A stretch of 64,000 nucleotides of DNA. It comes from Sanguinoderma infundibulare (taxonomy: Eukaryota > Basidiomycota > Agaricomycetes > Polyporales > Polyporaceae). The notes below the pieces were generated by a model that saw only the letters and a list, made by a program, of their open reading frames with translations, had not been told where the DNA came from and did not search any database. Location: the NCBI GenBank assembly GCA_032821775.1, contig JAVLRN010000007.1, forward strand, positions 682,001-746,000, in the 5' to 3' direction. Every line of letters starts with the position of its first letter. Within the stretch, counting starts at the first letter, position 1. Made by a program: the position numbers and the translations under genes. Shown piece by piece: positions 34,735 to 46,404 of the stretch.

Positions 34735-35266
34735 ATGGTCCAGAAAGATGACATTGAGCCTCATGGAGGTGTCGCATCCTCTGCGATGGGTGTGACTCAA
34801 ATTGGTGCGGTGCTAGGCCCAAGAGGTGAGTTCTTTCAGCTTTTGCTTGTCGTTCGATGCTCACGCTCGTTTACGAATTACAAAGATGAGATGCAGCGTT
34901 TGTACTGCGCGCTGGCAGTGCGGAGAGTCATGCGGAGATCAGGACCAGCCGCGGATATGGGTAGGTGGGCCTCCTCGGTGCCAGTGCCACGCTGAATTTG
35001 CTGTGTTGATCCGATCCAGCGCTTGTGCGAAACCTTCGGACCAAACTGAATCTGGACCAACTCGCGAACAAGATCGTCCTGGTAGGAACTCCGAACAAGG
35101 GGCGGAGATTGAATTTTAGTACGAGGTACCTGATATGTCACACATAAAGCTTCCCTCATGAACCACACTTTCTCAGACATACAATTCCACTCGATGCGAA
35201 ACAGCACGATCATCTACTCGGGTGCTTGTAGGCGTGATATCCTTATCATATGGCAAGTGCCTCTAG
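34735..35266 (+). CDS. Small hypothetical protein, five exons
   Basis: Five short exons keep one frame across four GT-AG introns: 34735-34825, 34886-34960, 35020-35081, 35120-35125 and 35177-35266; 107 residues. Sequence landmarks are MVQKDDIEPHGGVASSAMGV, EMQRLYCALAVRRVMRRSGP and ALVRNLRTKLNLDQLANKIV. I do not recognise a family. The six-base fourth exon and small introns make the structure tentative, but a chance frame across four introns is unlikely. Its TAG stop (35264-35266) overlaps the TAG stop of the convergent lectin-like gene on the other strand. Confidence 0.4.
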
Positions 35267-35938
35267 ATGGGAACCGCGTTCCAGAGCCTCCCGAGCTCGG
35301 TCTCCTGGCACTCGATGATCATCAACTGTAGGCGTGTCGCACATCAACTCTCCGTCGTCGCGGCCGCCTCTCACGAGCAAAAGCACGTACCTTGTCGTCC
35401 GGCTCCGGCTCGTCGCCGGGGATGGTGATGCACAAGTTGTTCTGGTGGATGACGGACGGAGTGCCTTCCGAAACAGACCACTGCTGATCGGGGTCGGCCT
35501 CGTCGCAGAAGGTCACCGTCGCGGTGCTGTTCGGGTTGCTCTTCGCCGCGTGCGATGTCACGCAGAGCGTGTTGTTCAGGAGCCCCAGGCCGTGGAGCTG
35601 GAGCAGGCCGACCTCGTTGGTGCCCGCGGTGAGGTTCCAGGCGGTGTAGTCAGTGTCGGACCCATCGCCGGGCTCTGCAACGACAAGCGCGGCACCTGGA
35701 ATGGGGGGAAAGAGCCCGAAGAGCTTCTCGGCTCCAAAGACGAAGCCGCTCGCTGTCCGGGACCGATGCGGAGGGTCAGTGTGGTGTATGTACGGAGCAG
35801 TCGTCTGGCGAGACTGGACTCATGCAGGTTGGAGAAGAAGTGGGCGGTGGCACCGGGGGCCACGGGGTTCGCCACCGTGGAGGGCACGGTGATGACGACG
35901 AGGGCGAAGGCGGTGGCGAGAGCGAAGAAGGACTTCAT
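35263..35938 (-). CDS. Small secreted protein with ricin-B-like QxW repeat
   Basis: Minus strand, three exons: 35938 to about 35812, 35695-35391 and 35325-35263; about 165 residues. The signal peptide is MKSFFALATAFALVVITVPS with cleavage near TVA-NP. Mature sequence: a LLNNTLCVTSHAAKSNPN stretch followed by TVTFCDEADPDQQWSV, the C...QxW pattern of beta-trefoil ricin-B-like lectin repeats, then a second NNLCITI...LMIIECQ...RLWN repeat. Four cysteines could form two disulphides. Likely secreted and possibly carbohydrate binding, but it has only about two of the usual repeats and no toxin domain. The first donor is weak (frame requires a break after HES), so the exon 1 end is approximate. Confidence 0.68.
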
Positions 35939-37429
35939 GCTGTGAGTGTTCGGGATGGAGCTGCTGGTGCTTGCTGACTAGTTGGCTGAATTGCAACGCT
36001 TTTTATACCTGAGGTTGAGCGGTTCGTACTCCTGCGGTGCCGCCGTTTGGAGCTCCCGATGATGGTCAGTATTACGGATGGGGCGTTTGCTCCAGGTGAG
36101 TTTGCTCGTGTTGAATCGCGGTCGCTTCGCTCAGAAATTCACTTCCACCCCATTTTGTGCAGCATAATGGTATGGCACTGGTCGCGTTCTGGACGTAGCC
36201 GTGAATGATGAACCCAGGAGCAGAACCGTGCTTCGTTGTGCCTCGTCAAGTCCTTCCATCCTGCTCAACACTAACGCCGGTATGGTGAATGCGTGGTGCA
36301 TGCCGTCACCATCGCTTCTTCCCGCTCGGGGTTAACGCCTCGGCTTGGTGCAGTGAGTGTCTAGACCTTTGAACTACGTGTTCTATGTCACATCTCGTGC
36401 GTGACTTTGCAGCTTGGCAAAAGAATGAACATTGTCGATCGCGCAACGGAAGACAGAGCTGGCAATGAAGCGTGGGATGGTCGAGGTAGGGTCGTACGTC
36501 CATGCACCGTGGACAGGAAATGGAACTGATCTCCTCCATACTTACAGTGCGTCTTGCAATGTCCAGCATCTGCGATGGCCAATCGTGGTGCCTCGCCGTC
36601 GCCCACCAAGACACAAACGTTCACGTAGCAGACATTGGACAGGCTTGGTATCGGTTTTGACACTCGCCGCCAGGATGCGGGGACGTCCAGCCAGAGTGTC
36701 AAGGGGTGAAGGCATATGAGGACTTCGGAGAGGGAGGACGCGCTGGCGGGTAGACCAGCGCGGATTACTCGATGTGAATCTAGTTCGTCGCGCGTTTCTT
36801 CAAGACCCATCCCCCTGCTCGCTGCGCCACGGCGGAAAAGCTGAAGGTCTCCTCGCGAACGGACCATGGCTACCTCACAAGAGCCTGAGGGCTTGGCAGT
36901 TACCCACCTCGACGAATCGAACGGGCCGACAAGGTGGATAGAAGACGGCATTGAGACCGCCACTCTTAAGTACGGCCCAGGCCGTGGACGCGAGTGCGGA
37001 GGCCAGAGTTCTCCAGGGCGGGGCGGTGGAGGACCATGCTTGCCGGAGGTCGCCGTAACAAACGCCATCCTAACCGGTACAATTCGCTTCATGTCTAGCG
37101 AACCAAATCTCATGTCTTTTCTCCTGCATCCACATCCTTACTCAACGGTATACTTGCTCAACGGTATAATTTCCCTTTTCATATCGCGTGCTGGTAATAT
37201 ACAAATTTTATTTGACCAGAGAGACGGCCAAATGTCCAGAGAGTCTTTATTGCTCCTGAGAGCATGAGGATAATCCTAGGGAGTCGCTGTTCAAAATGAT
37301 AGCCAGAGGAGGGGTATCCTAGTAAGAGTTGGATGGAGCCTGAATGTGGGCTTTGACGCTTGAATGTGAGACTTGGCAGAACTAGCTCGGTCGAGCTGAG
37401 ACACCGCTGACGCGGGCAAATAGAGGTGA
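35939..37429. other. Mostly intergenic, unknown open frames
   Basis: About 1.5 kb with no gene I can support. A minus-strand open frame (about 36388-37113) includes VNVCVLVGDGEAPRLAIADA, which reads like a true exon ending at a donor (GTAAGTATGG, near 36540), but no start or partner exon is clear. Another plus-strand frame from 36866 has no recognisable motif. Confidence 0.4.
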
Positions 37430-37764
37430 TCATCATCTTGATAATACAAATGCGGTTTCTGTGCCCTTGCATACGAGTACGAGTGCAAGCGATATACCCA
37501 GCCATGTGAACAGCGCAGGTCTCGCGGTCGAACCAAGTCATCCTCAGGCTGCTCCCTCGGGCGCCCGAAGCGAGCGGGCCCGTTGGCCTGCATTGATGAA
37601 ACCGTTGACGACCGGCGTGACTCGTCCGACGACTTTCCGTGTTGTCAAGTCGACGAAGGATAGGGACGCAAGGAAAAACAATGTTGACATAAGGCTCGGC
37701 ATAAGGCATAAGGCATAGTGGATCATATATTGTACATGGATAGGCCGTCCACCAATATGGGTTC
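37430..37764 (-). repeat. ZF 3'-flank repeat, copy 2 (after ZF4)
   Basis: Second copy of the block at 32335: GCGGTTTCTGTGCCCTTGC, GTGAACAGCGCAGGTCTCGC, ATAGGGACGCAAGGAAAAAC, AAGGCATAAGGCATA and ATATTGTACATGGATAGG, directly adjoining the ZF4 stop. Confidence 0.55.
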
Positions 37765-38760
37765 CTACATCAACACGTCTCGGCCTCCGGGGAACCGCGG
37801 CAAATTGTGGACCGGGTCAGTCTGTTCAGTGGCTAACGCATTCCGGGAACGCGGCGGCGTGGAGGGTCCGGCAACGGTGAATGACGCTGGCGAGAAAGGG
37901 TAGGGTAGATTTCGCCTTGATGAAGAGGAAGCGGGGGTTCTGAGTGGCCAAGAAGAGAAAGCGGGGGTTCGGGCTGACGAAGATGAGGAAGTGGGTTTTC
38001 GCTCTGGTGACGAAGGGGAGATGAAGCAGTGGCGGTCGCGGTAGTAGTCGACGACGTCTAAATGCTGGCGTCGTGCTGCATCCCTCGGCTGCTTGCCTGC
38101 ATGGCGCTTCCTCTCGTGCGTCGCCATCGCAGCCCGACTCTTTGTCTTGTACTCGCAGTTCGAGACGTTCCCCGAGGCATCCGTAAGCGTAAAGGGGCAC
38201 TCGAACGAGGGGTCATCGTCGTCCGCGCTGCGCGTGATCTGTGATTCAGCATGCATGCCCCACATCCGGAAGGTCACCAAGCTGTACTCACTGAGCACTG
38301 ATGAAATGCCGCACGACATTGTTGCTTTGCAGATCTGCATACTCACAACCTTCGTGTGCACATCTGAACATACTGTATTGTCCGGGCTAATCAGCATGTG
38401 TTTGGGTTACTGACGACGACGGAAGACCTACAGCTCTTCCTTATTCTCAGCGTGCGTCTTCTGGTGGCGTTCCAACACAGATTTCTTCCGGAAGGGATAC
38501 TCGCAAACATCGCATGTGAATTGAGTGTGCGTCCTCCGGTGGGCGGCCAATGCACATCTCCTCGCGAAGGAACGCTCGCAGATATTGCATAGGTAACTGT
38601 TGTCTGACTAACGAATACCATCAGTTGGCGTCATGGGAATCTGGACAGCGGAAAAGGAGCATACCTTTTTTTCCGGTGTCACTGGAGTCACAGACATCCT
38701 GGAAGTCCGTGGCATGGAAAAGGAGTGTACTTCCTTTGCGGGGGTACGATCGGCAGGCAT
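37765..38760 (-). CDS. ZF4: C2H2-type zinc-finger protein
   Basis: 271 residues, minus strand; exons 38760-38665, 38607-38432, 38372-38292 and 38227-37765. Exon 2 gives two fingers, CNIC-x12-H-x3-H and CDVC-x12-H-x3-H; the 81-nt exon gives MFRCAHEGCEYADLQ...VVRHFISA; exon 4 gives CPFTLTDASGNVSNCEYKTK, then a basic Arg/His stretch and a long Ser/Pro-rich tail with SSSSARTPAF-type repeats, ending FPGGRDVLM. The longer 5' ATG seen in ZF3 is present but followed by a stop, supporting the inner start MPADRTPAKE. The donor after exon 2 is GTAGGT rather than GTAAGT. Same layout as ZF3, from which it differs mainly by losing one finger. Confidence 0.82.
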
Positions 38761-39560
38761 TGTGGTATGCAGGATCTACCTGAAACTGGGCTGAGGTCGA
38801 CGTCGCCAGGGGGAAGGGATGTTGGTTCGAGGAGGCATGGAGCTTCGGATTTATATATAACACCCAGATATGAGGAACAGAAAGCGGCATACAAAGCGCA
38901 CTTGCCCGGGCTCCGAAGTCAAAGAGCATCACCTTGGTGATTGGCACAGCATCCGACGAGTCCAGCGATACCAGCGTAGCCGAAATAAAATGCGCAAGAC
39001 AAGGCAGAGGGGAAAGCTGCACATGTGGAACTTGCCCAAATACGAACGCCGCACAAGCCTGAGTCGGGAGTGACCCGTCAACAACAATGGCGCAGCAGTA
39101 CAATCGTCTGAGTCCTAGCGGTGATTTGTTCACAATTGACATGTGCTTTGCAGATGCAAGAAGCATAATAGACGTATACGCGTCCACAAGGCAGATCAGG
39201 AAGCGGCGAACGCGAGGAAGCGACGCGAATGAAAGCGGGGGAAGTTTAGCCACAAAAGCATAGTGGTCCCAGGAATTGCACTTACCCGGGAAAAACATGT
39301 CGCCCTACTTGAGTCCCGGGTTCGACTTGCTCTGGGGCCAGTGGGTGGAAGGAAGTTCAACAGGTTCGATTCGGAGGACGCTGGCAGTTTGGCGAAAGGA
39401 ACCTTGGCCACGTGGCGCCATGTCCGAAGAAGGGAATTCAGACGCTGGGGAAGCATGCCGTGACAACACCGCAACGGTTGAGTACGTTGAGTCTCGGAGC
39501 GAGCCTTTCTCAACTCTCCTTCTCCTTCCAAAGCTCGCAACCTCCGCCTGACATTTCCCA
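38761..39560 (-). promoter_or_regulatory. ZF-family promoter, copy before ZF4
   Basis: TATA-like CGGATTTATATATAAC (38847-38862), ATGCGCAAGACAAGGCAGAGG (38991-39011) and GAAGAAGGGAATTCAGACGCTGGGG (39425-39449) are the array-wide ZF upstream elements. No gene inside. Confidence 0.55.
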
Positions 39561-40659
39561 CCGGGAGATGCACCCGATAAAATTATTTGAAGACCAGTTG
39601 CGCAAACATGATAGCTTTCAAGCACCGGTCTAACCGGCATGGCGTAGGTCGATGCGTGTCGTAAGTTGACAAGTCATGACCGAAGCCTACGATGCGAGAG
39701 CTCATGAGGGGCGCTTATAGAATAAGAATAAATATGTGTTCGATACGACAGTCATCTCTACAAGGAGCGCGACTACCAGGAACTCGCCAATCAGTGGGGG
39801 ACGGTCCATCGTTGACTACTAGTAAGTAGATCCGAATATCTGACACTCGCCTGCGATGATCCATCGTTCCCCTGTCGTAGCTTCGCCAAACCCAACAAGA
39901 AGCAGCCTGGCCCGTCCAATGTGAAGGAGGACGTCAAGGACGAAGAGTAGGTTTTATACCCGCTCAATCGGTACGTGCTTCAGTTTCGTACAGCACACAG
40001 ACCTACTATGCTGACGTCACCTCGGCTATATGCCGGCTATAAGAGTAGGTCGATGCGGAATCATCGTTTCACTCACCAGTGCTTACTTCACCTCTCTCGT
40101 GTAACTTTGGTGCGCCATCTTGAATCGGCGCACTCGCTACGGCATCTCCTGTAACAATCGTCTCTCGCTCCTGGCCCCCCACCGCTGCCCGCGGATGTGG
40201 CGGGGTTCTGCTTGGAATATACGGTGGATTGTATTTGGGTCCGAAGTCCAGGGAACGTCGAGTAAGTCTTGACAGCTCTCTAGAGTCTGGCAGCGTAAGA
40301 AAATATGAGAAGGTTGGTCCTTCTGTACGACTGCTCCTCAAGGACTTAAGCAGAGAAGTAGTTCAGCAAGAAGATGAACAGAGTCAAGTGCGAGGAGCCG
40401 AGGGTTCGAACCTTGGTCTCACGAACATATTTCCGAGTTGTAGACTCTTGTGGTAACTCACCACCTTGGGAGAAGGATGGCGGGATCAGACTTGGCATAA
40501 AGCATATCGGATTATGTATCACACTTAGACTCGTCTACGTCTTAACGATATGCCCATGTATCTATGTCGTATCCTAGACCGACGTACGCATCAGCACCGT
40601 TCGCGCCTCTCGACTTCCCGGAAATCCAAGCTCCAAAACGCTGCATTCTTGAGGGGGTA
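39561..40659. other. Intergenic, possible gene scrap
   Basis: Between the ZF4 promoter and the ZF5 3' end. A short plus-strand piece, YKERDYQELANQWG (39758-39802), and FAKPNKKQPGPSNVKEDVKD (39881-39940), with an intron-like stretch between, may be a gene remnant. Nothing else is supported. Confidence 0.35.
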
Positions 40660-41394
40660 TCAGGGTCTTGGAATGTTAGCGGGAGATCCTCCATAAACGT
40701 TCTTGTATGGGTGGAGGAACTGCGGAGAGACCGGGCTACGCTGTATAATGACTGGCTCAGTCCGGGGGTTTCGCTTTGGCGGCGAGGAAGGGGGGATGCA
40801 GCAGTCATCGCGAAACTTATCGATGACGCCGAGATTCTGCTCTCGGGCTCCATCCCTGGGCTGCTGGCCTGCATGGTGCTTCGTTTCGTGCCTGGACATG
40901 ACACTCCGATCCTTCGTCTTGTACGGGCAGTTGGAAACCTTGCCCGAAGCGTCCGCAACGGTGAAGGGGCACTCGAGTGCCTCGTTCGTGCTGCGCGTAA
41001 TTTGTGATTGAGCATATATGTCATGCGGACAATGGCGAAGCTGGACTCACTGACGACTGATGAAATGGGTCACGACATTGCCCCGTTGCAGGCTGCCGAA
41101 GTCGCAACCTTCCTGTGCACATCTGAACTTACTATGTTGTCCGGGCCGATCAGCTTGTGTAGGGGCCCTTACTGAGGATACAAAACTTACAGGTCTTCCT
41201 TATTCTCAGCGTGCGTCTTCATGTGGCGGTCCAAGTCATGTATCCTTCCGAAGGACTGTTTGCAGGTACCGCACGTGAAACGGCCATCTTGAGGCTCGTG
41301 CTAGAGACGTAAAATCAGTTGGTGCCATTGCGAGCTGGATGGCGAAACAGGAGCGTACATTGAAGTCGATCTGGGAACCCCGAACGGAAGGCAT
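40660..41394 (-). CDS. ZF5: short C2H2-type zinc-finger protein
   Basis: 185 residues, minus strand; exons 41394-41359, 41300-41191, 41131-41051 and 40990-40660. It starts MPSVRGSQIDFN; exon 2 (110 nt) encodes one classical finger, CGTC-x12-H-x3-H; the 81-nt exon gives KFRCAQEGCDFGSLQRGNVV (its usual Met is Lys and the first His is Gln); exon 4 gives CPFTVADASGKVSNCPYKTK, MSRHETKHH and a tail unlike the others (HPYKNVYGGSPANIPRP). Smallest intact member. The upstream ATG (41478) of the paralogues is out of frame here too. Confidence 0.78.
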
Positions 41395-42190
41395 GATTGA
41401 GTGTGTCGAGGGTTTATCGAGAACTTGGCTAAGAAGGCGGGCGTTGGAAGTAGGCAGGGATGCTGGTTTCGAGGCATGGGGCCTCAGCTTTATATATAAA
41501 ACTGAGGTATAAGGAACGGAAAGCGATATCCAACGCCCTTTTGCCTACGCTTCGACGTCAACCTACTGTAGCAGCAGGGCTTTGCGGCCGACGTCCAGTC
41601 ACATCGGAGTGGACCAAATGACGTGTGATGGTATGTGATTGACTGCTTCTGCAAAGACAATGTGGGTCTAAGACAAAGAGGAGCATAAAGCTGCGGAGAA
41701 CTCGCCTAGATACATCCGACGCATTGGAGCCGAGTGATCTGCCAATCACAATTGCGCCACGGTGCAAGCGGCCGCGAACCAGTCCCTCGCAATAGGCTTT
41801 TCGGTTGCATGCCGAGACATTAGTAGCTATAGAGGCGTCTACGTCGTTTTACGAGGACTTACCACGATAATAACACCGGTTGTACTGGCAGTTGGAGTCG
41901 ACATAGTAGTGACAGATCAGGGAGCCTCCGAGTCGGGGACTCGGAAAGCGGGGGAAGTGGGGAAAGTTGAGTCACAGACGCACGGTTATCCCAGAAGTTG
42001 CATTTGTGCAGTGAAAAAAGGTTCCGCTATCAGAATCGGAGGTTGACTGTGCTCCGAGAACAGTCGGCGGGAGGACAAGCGACGCGGTTGACCGGTCAAG
42101 AAGGAAGAAAACTCGCTCACGTGACATGTCTGTAAAAGGCAACTCAGACGCCGGGGAACCTCTGCATTTAGCTGCTCTCGTCCGATGACG
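41395..42190 (-). promoter_or_regulatory. ZF-family promoter, copy before ZF5
   Basis: TATA-like CAGCTTTATATATAAAA (41486-41502), GCTTCTGCAAAGACAATGTG (41646-41665) with TCTAAGACAAAG just after, and AAAAGGCAACTCAGACGCCGG GGAACC (about 42133-42159). Confidence 0.55.
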
Positions 42191-43176
42191 TCCGCCGCTT
42201 CACCCTTGGCCCACCTCTTTGCTGAACAGCACAAATTCTGTCAGCGAAATTTTCGGACACAGTCACGACTCACCCCTAGCGCATACTTGGGTCCGGACAC
42301 AGGCGCCGTCCCATCCCTCTGATATCGATGACGTTAAGCTAACATTGATTCTTGATTCTGTCAAGGTACAAGAATATGCGAGCTTCTGCAATGATCGTAG
42401 CATGAGAGTACTGTGCTCAAAGCACCAGCCGAACTAGTCAGACAGCCTCGAGACGCGCATTTTGGTTTCCCTTGTCGCTCGTCGTCTCTCCCTTCGCGAG
42501 AGACGACGAGCAAGAAGGTACTTATCCCGAGGACCACGAAAAGGTATGCGCCAGGACCGGAGTCCCTCCCTCGGGAACATCGCTACCAACACCTACATGA
42601 TTCCTACTACACCGACTACCAAGAGCTACTGGATATCCTACGCTCACACCAGAGGAAAGGAAACACGCACCTTGGAGCCGAAACCCACAACGAAAAGAAA
42701 CTACGCACCTGCGAGCCGAAACCCACAACCAAGAGAAATGCACGCACCTTAGAACCACACCACACCACAACCGAAAGAAACGCACGCACCTGTGGCAGCA
42801 GACCACAACCAAAAGAACCCACGCACCTTCTACGAAGCCCACAACCGAGCGGAAAGCACTCACCTTGGACCGAAGCCGAGAGGAAGAAGAGGAGGCGGAA
42901 GAGGCGAGATGAAGGCTGGCGGCGCCGAGTAGGGGATTATATACCCGCCAGCATTCACATTTAGCCCGGTTAGCCCAAGGTCAGCCTCCTCGGCACAAGG
43001 CCTCACGGCACGCCGGCTGAACGGTGGCTAGCAAACGGTGATGTAACCAATGATCGATCTCGTTGGAATTCATTGGCTGACAGTATGCTCATTTGCTTGC
43101 TAGAGGCATCGAGCGACGCGTGGCTCCTAAGTTGATGCCGCATGACAATTGGGGTGGAGGAACAGCAGCAAACCGT
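42191..43176. other. Promoter-distal region and low-complexity ORF
   Basis: A 183-codon open frame (42413-42964) runs through a minisatellite and a Lys/Arg-rich end; I take the openness as a by-product of the repeat and do not call a gene. The rest holds nothing recognisable. Confidence 0.4.
42640..42870 (+). repeat. Degenerate minisatellite of about 35 bp units
   Basis: About six imperfect tandem units around a core of the type CACAACCAAAAGAAACGCAC plus GCACCTTGGAGCCGAAACC. On the minus strand each unit contains AAG/GTGCGT or CAG/GTGCGT, the sequence of a fungal splice donor. No unique spacers, so this is not a CRISPR. Confidence 0.6.
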
Positions 43177-43405
43177 TTACCGGCTAGTCTGTTCCGTGGC
43201 TAACCCATTCCGGGAACATGGCGGCGTAAAGGGTCCAGCAACAACAGATGACGCTGGTGAGAAAGCGGAGGGCGTTTTTCGCTGTGGTGGGGAAGGGGAA
43301 GCGGTCGTTCGCGGTGGCGAAGAAGAGGAAGTGGGCTTTTGCTGTGGTGACGAAAAGGGGACGTAGCAGTCGCGGTACGCGTCGATGATGATTAGGTGCT
43401 TCGGT
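43177..43405 (-). pseudogene. 3' fragment of an eighth ZF gene
   Basis: Minus-strand reading ...AYRDCYVPFSSPQQKPTSSS, then a tail ending FTPPCSRNGLATEQT, matches the Ser/Pro tail and end of ZF4 (CFISPSSPERKPTSS ... TPPRSRNALATEQT). The fingers, 81-nt exon and start are absent. Its matching promoter appears at 46405-46790, on the far side of the SSADH gene. Confidence 0.65.
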
Positions 43406-43534
43406 CTGCACCCTCTTCCTTTCAGGCAGCCGCGCCTGCCCACAGCCGAACGAAGCAAAGCGCGAGGCGATTTAGTGACGAAAAGGGGACGTAGCAGTCG
43501 CGGTACGCGTCGATGATGATTAGGTGCTTCGGTC
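43347..43534 (+). repeat. 60-bp direct repeat, 128 bp apart
   Basis: The same 60 bases (GTGACGAAAAGGGGACGTAG ... GTGCTTCGGTC) occur at 43347-43406 and 43475-43534, separated by 68 unrelated bases. The repeat is part of the ZF 3' fragment and marks its junction with the SSADH 3' flank. Confidence 0.75.
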
Positions 43535-43724
43535 GTCCTTCCTGCCTGAGCTGCTCGCTATCATAGTAGCTCTTCGTGGGCGTGGTCAACGATTCGGACA
43601 ACGAATAATGAACCGTTGCCTTAAAGGCTGGCACAGTGGTAGTAGTACACAGGTAGATGCAATTTTGCACGCACTAAACGTCGCGACTTCGGCCTTCGAC
43701 CGTCCCGTAATTTCTGTCCATTCC

Positions 43725-46029
43725 TTACACTCCGCCAAATGCGATGAGCTTCACGTTCATGTACTCCTCGATCCCATGCCCGCCCTCGCGCCCTGTCGCG
43801 CGCACACGCGCAAATCAGGAAACGTCCAGCGTGAGCGGAACGGGACACTCACCGAGCCCGCTCTCCTTGACTCCCCCGAACGGAATCACAGCCTGGCTGA
43901 TCAACCCCGTGTTCGCCCCGACCATGCCCACCTCCAGCGCCTCGGCAACGCGCCACACCCGCCCTATGTCCCGCGAGAAGAAGTATCCTGCGAGGCCGAC
44001 GGGCGTGTCGTTCGCCAGACGGATAACCTCTTCCTCCGTCTCGAACCGTATGAGCGCAGCGAGCGGCCCGAACGTCTCCTCCTCGTTGACGAGCGCGCCA
44101 GCGGGGACGTCCGACAGGATCGTTGGCGCGAAGAAAGACCCTGCGCCGGGGAGACGTTTCCCGCCGAGGAGGACTTGCGCGCCCTGCTCGAGAGCGTCTT
44201 CGACGTGCCTCTGTACTTTCTCAATTGCTCGATCGTGGATGAGCGGTCCGTGTGTCCTAATTCTGATGGTCAGCAGCAGGCGCGTGCCTGGATATGTGAA
44301 CTGCAAGACGTACGTGTCCTTGTCTAGGCCGTTGCCAACCTTGAACGCAGCCACTTTCTCCGCGAGGCGTGAGGCGAATTCCGCGTAGACGGCAGACTGG
44401 ACGTATATACGGTTCGCGCATACGCACGTCTGGCCAGAGCCGCGGAACTTGCACGCGATCACGCCTAGAAAGTCAACCCGTCAATATGGCCAAGGACACA
44501 GGACGTGACGGCCGGACGCACCCTCGACAGCCGCGTCGATATCAGCATCCTCGAACACGATGAACGGCGCGTTTCCGCCGGCCTCAATCGAGACTTTCTT
44601 GAGCGTGCTTGCAGCGAGACCCGCCACGAGCTTCGCCACAGGCGTACTACCCGTGAACGACACCTTCTTGACCGTGGTGTTCTCGCACATCTCCCGGCCG
44701 ACCTCGTTCACATTCGCCTGTGTGGTTACGACATTGATGACCCCGGGAGGTACACCTGCGCGTGTCGCGAGCTGGGCAAAACCACATTCGTCAGCTCAAT
44801 GTTCGGCGGAAACATTCAGCGCGCGATCGGCGCGCGCCTACGATCACGCACCTCGACGAGAGCGAGCGCAGAGAACGGCGTCTCTGGTGGGGGCTTGATG
44901 ACGGCCGTGCAGCCGGCGGCGAGTGCAGCGGCGAGCTTGCGGGTGATCATCGCGGAAGGAAAGTTCCATGGCGTCAGTATTGAGCTGGGCATGACGTCAG
45001 GAGCTATTGCGTCAAGCGAGAGCAGAGGACGAGGACGACGCACACAACGCCTGAGGACGGTGCACGCATAGGGGTCAGAACGACGGAGGGCAGAAGGTGC
45101 ATTTGACGTACCGACGGGCTGCTTTACGACTACATTGCGGGTGTTGGGAAACGCAGAAGGGACGACCTCTGAGAGCGCAGTTATGAAAGGGACAAAGCGA
45201 GATATACGGATCCAAAATGCACTCACCGCCATACGTACGTACTGCCTCCTCAGCTGCATAGATATACATTGAGAGGAGCGTACGATGACTGACTGCGAGT
45301 GACACTTACCAAACCACTAAGGAAGTGCGGTGTATCAGACGAACCCATTCTCGATCTAGCGCATAAGCGTACCTCGACGAACGAGGCGCTATACGCGTTC
45401 TCGCCCTTTCAGGTGATTGAACATCTCCAACGCTCGATACAACAGTGAGAGACTCACCTTGGCCTCTGTGAAGGGCTTTCCGTTCTCCAGCGTCTGGAAT
45501 AAAAGTTTCAGTGGCGACAACGACGGGAGGGGGAGAACCGACTCACAATCAGGCGTGCGAGGTCATCAGAGTGCTCCTTCATGAGTGCGTACCACTTGAT
45601 GAGAATATCGTGCCGGTGCTGGATTTTGGATAACGTCTTGAACGTGCGAAAGATTAGAGCACGATGTAGCAGCGCACCTTGGCAGTAGTTCTGCTCCATG
45701 TCTTGAAGGCGATCGAAGCGGCCTCGATAGCCTGCTTGGTCTCCGCCAGGCCCATCTCGGGCACGGTCCCCAGCTCCTCGGCGGTAGCGGGGTCTGCATG
45801 CGCGTCGCGTACACAAGTTGAGAGGAGAGCGATGAATTTTGAAGGTACACACTAGTCACTTTGATGACACCGCCTTCGTTCGCATCGGCCCACTTGCCAT
45901 CGATGTAGCCCTGGTTGTGAACGAGGGAAGGCTCCTTCAAGCCGAACTGTTTGATCGGCTGAGTGCCAATGCGGCCGTGGGGGCGAGAGACTCAGAGAGA
46001 GGGATACGCACGAGGGAAGTGCTGGCCAT
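43725..46029 (-). CDS. Succinate-semialdehyde dehydrogenase
   Basis: Complete aldehyde dehydrogenase of the succinate-semialdehyde (GABA shunt) type, about 500 residues over some 14 exons on the minus strand. First exons: 46029-46012 (MASTSL), 45958-45853 and 45793-45678. Landmarks: [20 protein letters not shown] near the N-terminus; [20 protein letters not shown]; a two-residue micro-exon (WF); [20 protein letters not shown] (cofactor-binding); [32 protein letters not shown] (general-base Glu); [11 protein letters not shown] (nucleophile Cys); [25 protein letters not shown] and the end [14 protein letters not shown]. It oxidises succinate semialdehyde to succinate with NAD(P). Introns are intact, so this is not a processed copy. 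It is flanked on both sides by ZF fragments (43177-43405 and 46405-46790). Confidence 0.92.
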
Positions 46030-46404
46030 GCGAGCGCGAAAGAGGGAGCGTCTTGGGATCTGTCTCGATCTGAGGAGAGAAGCAAAGACGAGGGAGACGG
46101 ATAAGAGACGAAGCGGGGGCGACATCCTGTCCAAGTCAGCGACTCATGCGCAGTCGCGAGCAAGAGAGACCTACAAGAGATTATCCTTCCCACTAGTCGG
46201 AATATCAGTCTTGGCGGCCCAGGCGTCTCACGCGTCCGGCTCTCCGCTCCGCCAAATGTCATGTCTATCGGGCCTGGCTCCCCAATCACGAGCGATTTCC
46301 GCCCTTGATCATAGTGTGAGCGATATGTTTGAAGGGATGTCCAGATGCACCCTCAAGGAGAATGATGGCGAAGATACTGAGGAGTGGACGCCTGGCGACG
46401 CAGT

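Noticed and set aside
35263..35938. Ricin-like toxin
   Set aside because: Only a lectin-type QxW repeat is visible; no catalytic toxin chain is present.
40390..40425. tRNA-like GGGTTCGAACCTTGG
   Set aside because: B-box-like word only; no D arm, anticodon arm or acceptor stem could be drawn on either strand.
42640..42870. Repeats considered as a CRISPR array
   Set aside because: Eukaryotic context, imperfect units, no unique spacers of constant length and no cas genes.
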